DNA from: Maratus speciosus
Taxonomy: Eukaryota; Arthropoda; Arachnida; Araneae; Salticidae
Direction of reading: 5' to 3'
DNA length: 64,000 nucleotides
NCBI GenBank assembly: GCA_963932465.1
Contig: OZ010786.1
Coordinates: 535,373,073-535,437,072, forward strand
Part shown: piece by piece, positions 56,990 through 64,000 of the stretch
Position numbering within the stretch: position 1 is the stretch's first letter
How the letters are laid out: each line of letters begins with the position of its first letter
Program-made: the position numbers and the translations under genes
The notes under the pieces: model-generated
Seen by the model: only the letters and a program-made list of their open reading frames with translations
The model's database searches: none
Told to the model about the DNA's origin: nothing

Positions 56990-58316
56990 GGGTGTTGCCC
57001 AATTCGACCGACAAATTCAGAGATCTGACAGTACGCATCGAGCTGATAAAAAATTACCATAGAACATGGGGTCGCAAACAACTTTTTTAATCAAAAATAC
57101 AGGGTGTTTCACCGTAACTGCACACGGGTTGACTGTGATAATTTCAAGAAAAATAAAAACATTGGAATGGAAATATAACAATATATACATAGTTTCGAAC
57201 GAAATGTGATAACATCACAAAAAAGTTCAAGTGGTGAACACGCAATCGGTGATACCGTATGAACTATTAATCTCAGTCCAAAATCTGAAGAATCAAGTGC
57301 ATACTGTTGCGCATATAATTCAAATTTCTACCACTTATTTTCTTGTTGTCACATTTACAACAAAAGTTAGCATGTTTATTAAGGGGTCTCAGGATTTTTA
57401 AGATTTAAAAAGTGAAAAAAAAAAACATTTTCAACATTTAATATCTTTAAATGTGTCTGATTTTTAAACACAATTTTTGTTGGGATGAAAGATATAAGTA
57501 TGTTCTTTCGTTTCACGTATTTAACAATTACAAGATGGAGAATTAGAATTTACAGGGGGATCCAAATTGCCAGACATTTGACGAGCAGAAAATCGGCGTA
57601 ACAGATTACGCGCACGATTACAAAAGAGATTTTGCAACTAGAAAAAAAAAATTGGTACCTATGTATACTTCAGTTTATAGCAATTACCTCAACCTAAATA
57701 AATTTGCATTTAAAGCATTTTTATATTTTTAATACAAATATGTATTTAGCTAATGCAAAATTTAGAAAATTTCAACAGTATAATCCCCTTAAAAATATTT
57801 TTTTGAACAATAAAAAGGGTATTTTATGTTCCGTTTATATAGACTAACATGAAACATATGTTTAAAAAATTTCAATAAAAAAAAATCAGAAGTTTTTGAG
57901 ATACCGTGCGCGTTATTACCAAAAACGTCATTTGGAGAAAAATGACTTTAAAGTTTCCGCTATTCAAAGTTGCCGCTTCAGCTATAATTCTAAAAGCCGT
58001 AACTTCTGTTCTAATTGGAATTTCAAGGAAACAATTATATCAAAAGGTTCAAAAACGATAGAAGTTTAACATCTAAAAAAAATTAAATTTCGAAACTTTT
58101 AAAGCTTTGAGAGCCCTAAGAACCCTTAAAAGTTTCATTATTACATACTTCAGATTTCTGAAACTTAGCACTGGCAATTCAAGTTGAGTTACGGCGGAAC
58201 ACTCCGTATTTTTGATTAAATAGTTTGTTTTCAACACCATGTTAAATTGCAAATTTTGTTCCTCTTGATCACTACTATCGCCCCTCTGAATTTGTCGGTT
58301 GAATTCGGCAATGCCC
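56990..58316. mobile_element. TA-flanked MITE with GGGTGTTGCC termini, interrupted
   Basis: The left GGGTGTTGCCCAATTCGACC and right 'gttgaattcggcaatgccc' are inverted, with 'cgacaaattcagag' against 'ctctgaatttgtcgg' just inside. TA is at 56988-56989 and 58317-58318. The arms extend inward to 'cagggtgtttcaccgtaact' against 'agttacggcggaacactccg'. Removing the nested 57383-58125 element leaves about 580 bp. No transposase. Confidence 0.8.
57383..58125. mobile_element. TTAA-flanked MITE nested in the GGGTGTTGCC element
   Basis: It begins GGGGTCTCAGGA and ends 'gccctaagaaccc', with TTAA at 57379-57382 and 58126-58129. It is 743 bp and homologous along its length to 4852-5601 in the opposite orientation ('aaaaacgtcatttggagaaa', 'gattacgcgcacgatta'). 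The nesting shows that this TTAA family was active after the GGGTGTTGCC family. Confidence 0.8.
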
Positions 58317-58319
58317 TAT

Positions 58320-59184
58320 GTGATATATAAATGTAATTTATATATAATTGTACAGTGTTTTTCCTCTATTCTCTTAAGATTTAACGTATATATGAGGGAA
58401 AGTCTTAAAACGTTTCAATTTTGAATGTATCTATCTTTAAATCTACTAATACAGTTCATTTTCTTTCTGCTTAAATTTTTATCCAAACGTATCTTACATC
58501 TGAGGTTTACAATATCTACTTTAATAATTGTATTTTATATTATAGGGCTACGTGTCATTTCTCTAAAAGGTTACCTGTGCCACAAAAATGTGTTATGTAA
58601 TTGGAACTGTTTAGAACTGATGTTTGAAGGCTTCCATGGCAAACCAAACATGTCTTTACAATTTTCCTATACTGAAACTATCCTCAATACACGTAAAATA
58701 ATTAAACGTTTTAGAAAATCTATATATTTATGGAAATTATGATAAAATTTTGTGCGAAAACTTAAAGAAAATTCTCTCCCAACTACTTAAATATACATTT
58801 TTGAAAATTTCTAATTTCATTAGTGTTTTTAAATACCTCTCTTTATACATCAATGTTTATTATTACACCCACTGTATAACGGTTTAAACTAAATTGTTTC
58901 TGTGGCAATTCGTACTTCTTACTTATGTTAATTCAAAAGCATTTTTTCGATTTGTTGCTTTATTATCTTTCTAACAGTAACAAATAATTTTCTGAACCTT
59001 TCAGTCATTGTTTATTATTGATATTATGATCCATTCTTCGTTTAGCATGATTTTAAGTCATCTGCCACATCATATTATTCTTTGATGTCTCAAATTTTAT
59101 CGTTGTTCTACATATATTTTCGTACATCTTCTTTTTCTCTCCTGTATTTTTATGTGTGTGAGTTGGGAATTCCTTTCACATAAG
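58320..59184. other. AT-rich stretch with one unassigned ORF
   Basis: A 105-codon plus-strand ORF (58425-58742) is hydrophobic at its N-terminus and Lys/Arg-rich at its end. No motif is recognised and base composition is like its surroundings, so chance is the likeliest explanation. Confidence 0.35.
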
Positions 59185-59800
59185 AATACCACCTTACACA
59201 GCAAAATCATTTTTGGATTTTTCCTGCACTTTATGATCTGATTTTTCAAGCACCGATGCTGTTAAATGGAATTCAAGCACCGATGCTGTTAAATGGAATT
59301 CAAGCACCGATTCTGTGAAATCAAATTCAAGCACAGATTCTGTGAAATCAAATTCAAGTAAAAAGGGAAGAAAAATTCGATTTTTTTTCTCTGCCATGTA
59401 CACCTCGCAGCCAATAATAACGCGAATTTCCCTATAATTGAGAAATTTTACAGAACCCTTTAAGACAGCAGCTGTAAGTTTTACAGCAGTATTTTGGCAG
59501 CCGAGGTGCCAGCAGCTTTCTTTGTAAAAAACCGTGATTTTTCAAGCTCTTTATTTTGTCATTTTTCAAGCACCAATGCTGTGAAATCGAATTCAAACAC
59601 CGATGCTGTGAAAGCAAATTCAAGCAACAATGAAAGTAAAAATAGATATCTTTCTGTAACCTGCTCAACGGAGCCAATAAAAACGCGATTTTCTTAGATT
59701 TGAGCAAATTTACAGACTTCTTAAAGACACCAGCTTGCAAATTTTACAGAAACTATGTTGGCAGAGCGGGTGCCAGAACACTTTGTTGTAAAATGCAGTT
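59185..59800. repeat. 264-bp tandem repeat containing a 27-bp minisatellite
   Basis: Anchors are offset 263-264 bp ('gccaataa' at 59410 and 59673, 'ttggcag' at 59494 and 59758). Inside the first unit a 27-bp motif 'ttcaagcaccgatgctgtta' + 'aatggaa' occurs four times at 59245-59352; the second unit has about two copies from 59565. Because 27 is a multiple of three, both strands translate as 9-residue repeats (for example SSTDAVKWN). The 'LAAEVPAAFFVKN'-like and 'LAERVPEHFVVKC'-like translations after the anchors are also similar. No gene is recognised. Confidence 0.75.
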
Positions 59801-60370
59801 TTTTTTTTGTATTTGTGTGTGTATGTAACACTCTTTCTAATAAAATCTTTATTATTTTTTCTCATTTTCACCCATGTGTTTTGTATCAAATATTGAAACG
59901 TCAATGCAGAATCTATTTATCCCTTTTGAGGGTAACTATTCTCTGCAACTAACAACCTAGAGAACATAGCTGGTAATTAATCAATTTAGCACGAAGAAAT
60001 TGTTACGGTGCCTACTTAATTTATGCTATAAGTACCTGTTATTCAGATTCTTTTTTTTTTTATTTATTCCTATTATTATGACGATGTGGATACAGTAATT
60101 TATAGAAATACGAAGTATAGTTTGCTCTTTTAGCTTCATGTCATGTGGTGTCAATTATAAGATTTGCTGGAGACTTGTGGTTTGTTTTACTCACATTATA
60201 TAATTTTAAATTACATTTTAAAGCCAAGATAAAAACAATAACGAAACGGATCAGAAGTCCTTCACATATTTATCGCTCTATATTTATAATAATTTATCAA
60301 CAATTCGAAATTATTGAAAATAAGTATATTTTGTATGGACAAAATTGGATTGTAAACTAATTTTAACAAT
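59801..60370. other. AT-rich stretch without recognisable features
   Basis: Only short ORFs (for example 60145-60360) of local composition. Confidence 0.4.
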
Positions 60371-60711
60371 ACTAGCGGGGCTCTATCCCCTCGGCTCGCT
60401 ACGCTCATCAATCACCCGCGTTATCGCGAAGCAAATCCTAATTTTTAGCCAACCCCAGCCGTAATTGTTTAGCGTTTCCATTCTGGATCGCTTCGCAATC
60501 CCTTATTTTCTATGCATTCAATTATTAGAAACAACTTAGTAAATACCAATGAGACGGTAACTACGGAGATTTTCATTGGTTCATTTCCAAATCGTCTGGT
60601 TCAGTTCCAAATAGTTACTTTTTTTATATATAGAAGAAAATATGTGACAAACATTATGGATTACCACTATTCTCTAATTATAATCTTGCTCTTTCCTACT
60701 CGCATATTTTT
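60371..60711. repeat. GC-richer TE fragment starting ACTAGCGGGGCTC
   Basis: The stretch 'cccctcggctcgctacgctc' and following sequence up to about 60510 differ sharply in composition from the surroundings. The short self-complementary 'gcgggg..ccccgc'-like text resembles the conserved ends of interspersed repeats in arthropods. No partner in this window, so the call is tentative. Confidence 0.35.
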
Positions 60712-62602
60712 ACTTTCTTCTATCTTCAATAGAAGAAAGTATTGTAATCGAAATTTTTTTCGACTTCCGGTTTTCGACGGATTTGCATGTTTTAGGGGTC
60801 AGAGATTCCAAAAAACATGTTTATAGAAAATGTCTGTCTGTCTGTGTGTCCGTCCGTCCGTCCGTCCGTCTGTCCGTCCGTCCGTCTGTCCGTCTGTCCG
60901 TCTGTCCGTCTGTCTGTCGCCATTGTACCATCAAAAAGTGTATGAAGTTATGTATAGAATTAAACCAAAATTTTATTATACGTTTTTGGCTATGGCAAGC
61001 AGGTCCTCCCGGAATTTGGAAAAAATTCGCCGGTAGGGGGCGCTGATATAACAATTTTTGTGCGATTTTGAATATTGTACCATCCAAAAGTGTATGGAGT
61101 TATGCATAGAATTGAACCAAATTTTTAGTTTAAGTTTTTGGCTATGACAAGCAGGTCCTCCCTGAATTTGGAAAAAATTCGCCGGTAGGGGGCGCTGTAA
61201 ATGCGTTTTTTGTGCGATTTTGAATATTGTACCATCGAAAAGTGTATGAAGTTATGCATAGAATTGAACCAAATTTTTATTTTAAGTTTTTGGCTATGGC
61301 AAGCAGGTCCTCCCTGAATTTTAAAAAAATTCGCCGGTAGGAGGCGCTGTAATAGCGATTTTTGTGCGATTTTGAATATTGTACCGTCCAAAAGTGTATG
61401 AAGTTATGCATAGAATTAAACCAAATTTTTATTTTAAGTTTTTTGGCTATGGCAAGCAGGTCCTCCCTGAATTTGGAAAAAATTCGCCGGTAGGTGGCGC
61501 TGTAATAGCGATTTTTGTGCGATTTTGAATATTGTACCGTCCAAAAGTGTATGACGTTATGCATAGAATTAAACCAAATTTTTATTTTAAGTTTTTGGAT
61601 ATGGCAAGCAGGTCCTCCATGAATTTGCAAAAAATTCGCCGTTAGGGGGCGCTGTAATAGCGATTTTTGTGCGATTTTGAATATTGCACCATCGAAAAGT
61701 GTATGAAGTTATGCATAGAATTGAACCAAAAAAAAAATTTCAAGTTCTTGGCTATGGCAAGGAGGTCCTCCCTTAATTTGTAAAAAAATCGCTCGTAGAG
61801 GGCGCTGTAATAGCGATTTTTGTACAGTTTTTGTGCCATTTTGAATATTGTACCGCCGAAAAGTGTATGAAGTTATGCATAGAATTGAACCAAATTTTAT
61901 GTGTTTATTTTTGGTCATGTCACGAAGTTCCTCCCTGAATTTGGAAAAATTCTGCCGGAAGGGGGCACTATAATTGCGATGTATGTACCATTTTCATTAT
62001 TGTACCATCGAAAAGTGTATGAAGTTATCCATATAATTGAATCAAATTTTTTGTGCATGTTTCTGGCTATGGCAAACAAGTCCTCCCTGAACTTGAAAAA
62101 ATTCCGAAAGTTGGGGGCGCTATAATTCCGATCTCTGTGCCATTTTCATTATTGTACCATCGAACAGCGTATAAAATTATGCATACAATTGAACCAAAAT
62201 GTTTGTGCTTGTTTTTGGCTTTGGCCAACAGGTTCTCCTTGAATTTGGAAATATTGCGCGGTAAAGGGGCTCCGTGCTAGCGATTTTTGTATACTTTTCT
62301 TGATTTTTCGTAGTTCTATTGTGCATCGGCGGCTCATGCAGCGGCGGGAACTCGCTTCCTGGTATGCCGGCTATTCGCAAACAGCTGATAACGACAGAAT
62401 AAGGAAAAATTAATAATTTTAACAAATATCATGATATAGATTAACTCATTTTTAGTCCGTTTAATTGACTTGAGCAGAAATTTAAGATGAAAATCAAAGT
62501 TGGTATAGTATTGAACTAATAATATTGAAGTATTAACATGTGTAACTAGGTTTTGAAATATTAAGATGTATAAGATAGAAGAAAGTTTTGGGATTGGCAC
62601 AT
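60712..62602 (-). mobile_element. Helentron-like satellite-carrying element, long copy
   Basis: It has the same plan as 52639-53574: hairpin 'actttcttctatcttcaata' + 'gaagaaagt', a (GTCC/GTCT)n patch at 60834-60918, nine satellite monomers, the unique block ('gtgcatcggcggctcatgca'), and the terminal 'agatagaagaaagttttggg' + 'attggcaca'. The terminal 'gatagaagaaagt' is an exact inverse of the first hairpin arm, so inverted ends and hairpin share one sequence. The two copies share ends but differ in monomer number (3 and 9). No helicase or Rep ORF. Confidence 0.6.
60920..62300. repeat. 152-bp satellite, nine monomers
   Basis: The 'gaattgaacc' anchor is at about 60958, 61109, 61261, 61413, 61566, 61718, 61882, 62034 and 62187. 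Spacing is 151-153 bp except one 164-bp step. Central monomers are nearly identical; the last three are diverged. The near-multiple-of-three period produces repeating minus-strand ORFs of the type 'MHNFIHFSMVQYSKSHKN', which are artefacts. Confidence 0.9.
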
Positions 62603-63514
62603 CCAACTAGTTTCATTAAATAATGTAAATGTTACTATTAGAAAATACTGGTTTTCAAAAACCATAGTATTTTGTAACGACGTATTTTTAGAATAAGCAA
62701 AAACTTAGTTGCTAATTCAATTTATTTCAAAAATGATTATTATTAAAAATGTCAATTTAACATGAGTATACTCTAAAAATTAATTTTCTGTTTTATTGCC
62801 AGCGTATAATTAATGAAGATCACTAAATAGTTTCATTTTTATGTCATGGTATACCATATCGTCTAAGTTAATTCATATAAAAACTGTTGGTATGTATATC
62901 GCAGCAAAATAATCTTTTTCACGATTAAATTTGATTAAGAAAGCTTATAAATTAATTTTTATTCTTAGAATAGTAACATACTCTGTCTTTCAATTTTAAT
63001 GCGTTTTAGTTAAGTTTCTAATAAAAATTTAAATTTTTAAATTAAATGTCCTCCTCTGATTAACCGACATTTAATGATTAATTTTCAAGATATTTTTAGT
63101 GATTTCCTAAGCTTCGACAAACAATTATACTTTATGCTTCGCACCATAAAGATTTCGGCAATTATACAGGGATAAATATAGCTCAACCGTAAAATAAGTT
63201 TCAGGTCTGATGAACATTTTATTCAATAATTGAAGATAGTGATTTAAAATGAAATTTTAAATGTATATGAAAGTATTAAAATCTTTGTTAAGGTGAGATT
63301 TTCTTCATATACTTTATTGTTTAATTATCCTTTGGTATTAAAATAAAGTACTAAATACTCAAAAATTGAGTTTGCGGATAATAAAAAATACATAGAACTA
63401 AGCTTATTTGATTAAGATTAAACATAATTTTAATTGATCTTAACAAAGAATTTTGATGGGCTATCATTTTCCTAAAACTTTTAAATAATTTTGCAAAGAC
63501 TTATTACATAGTCT
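62603..63514. other. AT-rich stretch without recognisable features
   Basis: No ORF of note and no repeat partner. Confidence 0.4.
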
Positions 63515-63920
63515 TTATACTAATAAAATATGATAAAGTCTAATCAGTGTATATAATATATTTTAAAATTCATAATTAAAATCAAATAAACTACTTTCAA
63601 TAATAAAATTCAATTATATTCCTACAGTTTCGGACAATAAAACTTGTCCATCCACAGGGAAAATATTAAGGAGAACCCAACACGATACAATATCTACATC
63701 ACTCAATTTTCAACAGAACATTTTTTTAAATTGTGTAATGAAGACATTGTACCGTGTTGGTCACTCCATAATAATTTCCCTGGGAATAGTCACGTTTTAT
63801 TGTCCGAAACTGTAGGAATATAATTGTATTTTATTCTTGTAAATAGTTTATGTGATTTTAATTATGGACTTTAAAATATATTATATACACTGATTAACCG
63901 TAGTCATATTTTATCCACTT
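63515..63920. mobile_element. 400-bp near-perfect palindrome (foldback)
   Basis: The arms match from the outside ('aataaaatatgataaagtct' against 'gtagtcatattttatcc', 'aatcagtgtatataatatat' against 'atatattatatacactgatt') through 'ttcctacagtttcggacaat' against 'attgtccgaaactgtaggaa' to 'acccaacacgatacaat' against 'attgtaccgtgttggt'. The loop near 63715-63730 is only about 15-20 nt. No ORF. Confidence 0.8.
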
Positions 63921-64000
63921 TTAAATAACTTTTTAAGTTTTTTTTTGCTTATAATATTTGTGTCGCCATATTCATCCTTTTTTTATTATTTTATCTAATT

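Noticed and set aside
58425..58742. 105-codon plus-strand ORF
   Set aside because: No recognisable motif, AT-driven residue use, and no sign of splice or promoter context; chance ORF most likely.
59245..59352. 27-bp repeats as a CRISPR-like array
   Set aside because: Head-to-tail minisatellite without spacers.
61125..61839. Repeating minus-strand ORFs in the 152-bp satellite
   Set aside because: The period is close to a multiple of three, so similar ORFs arise in each monomer; frames drift and no domain is present.
60920..62300. Possible CRISPR-like array
   Set aside because: The whole 152-bp unit repeats; there are no unique spacers and the sequence is eukaryotic.
1..64000. rRNA genes, histone clusters, splice-defined host genes
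   Set aside because: No conserved rRNA segments, no multi-exon coding pattern and no recognisable host protein on either strand.

Overview
The window is AT-rich eukaryotic intergenic DNA made almost entirely of transposable elements (TEs) and their debris. I see no intact host gene, no rRNA and no bacterial-style operon. Long ORFs are absent. The few protein-like stretches are decayed transposases (Tc1 type at 22.5-23.5 kb, mariner type at 25.3-26.3 kb) and the C-terminal tail of a LINE reverse-transcriptase ORF (10.9-11.1 kb). The Tc1/mariner, hAT-like, pogo-like, TTAA-inserting and Helentron-like repeats, with very high A+T, many (TA)n arrays and 28-51 nt poly(A/T) runs, suggest an invertebrate, most likely an arthropod. 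That assignment is inference.

Layout. From 1 to about 24.6 kb the base layer is a very old, strongly diverged tandem array with a unit near 1.1 kb, recognised by three recurring anchor blocks. It has been split by later insertions: a TTAA-flanked MITE (4852-5601), a 5'-truncated LINE with a 14-bp target duplication (10490-11107), a 1.46-kb foldback (12497-13957), a CACTG-ended MITE (14317-14609), a hAT-like element (19572-21423) that itself holds a CACTG-ended element with tRNA-like sequences, a pogo-like element (21523-22272) and a Tc1 element (22288-23818). Removing the last three with their target duplications shrinks the 19121-24364 interval from 5243 to about 1098 bp, the length of an undisturbed unit.

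From 25 to 50 kb lie a dead mariner, several foldback MITEs, a tRNA-derived SINE pair (34.8-35.3 kb), local tandem duplications, two TIR-bounded elements (40447-42104 and 42824-43975), a palindromic MITE with perfect 51-bp arms (45869-46136) and a 351-bp mariner-type MITE (47223-47573). The stretches between them are AT-rich with nothing recognisable.

From 50 to 58.3 kb is a multi-level nest: a 604-bp tandem duplication split by a TA-flanked element (50921-55220), itself split by a second TA-flanked element (51247-54879) that holds an interspersed repeat and a satellite-carrying, Helentron-like element (52639-53574). Beside it are a doubled foldback (55636-56874) and a TA-flanked MITE (56990-58316) containing a TTAA-flanked MITE (57383-58125).

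From 59 to 64 kb are a 264-bp tandem repeat with an inner 27-bp repeat (59185-59800), a second larger Helentron-like element with nine 152-bp satellite monomers (60712-62602) and a 400-bp near-palindrome (63515-63920).

Nothing here works together as a pathway; the interest is structural. The best candidates for something little described are the two satellite-carrying elements with hairpin ends, the 1.1-kb degenerate array, and the depth of nesting, in which insertion order can be read from TA, TTAA, 4-bp and 8-bp target duplications.
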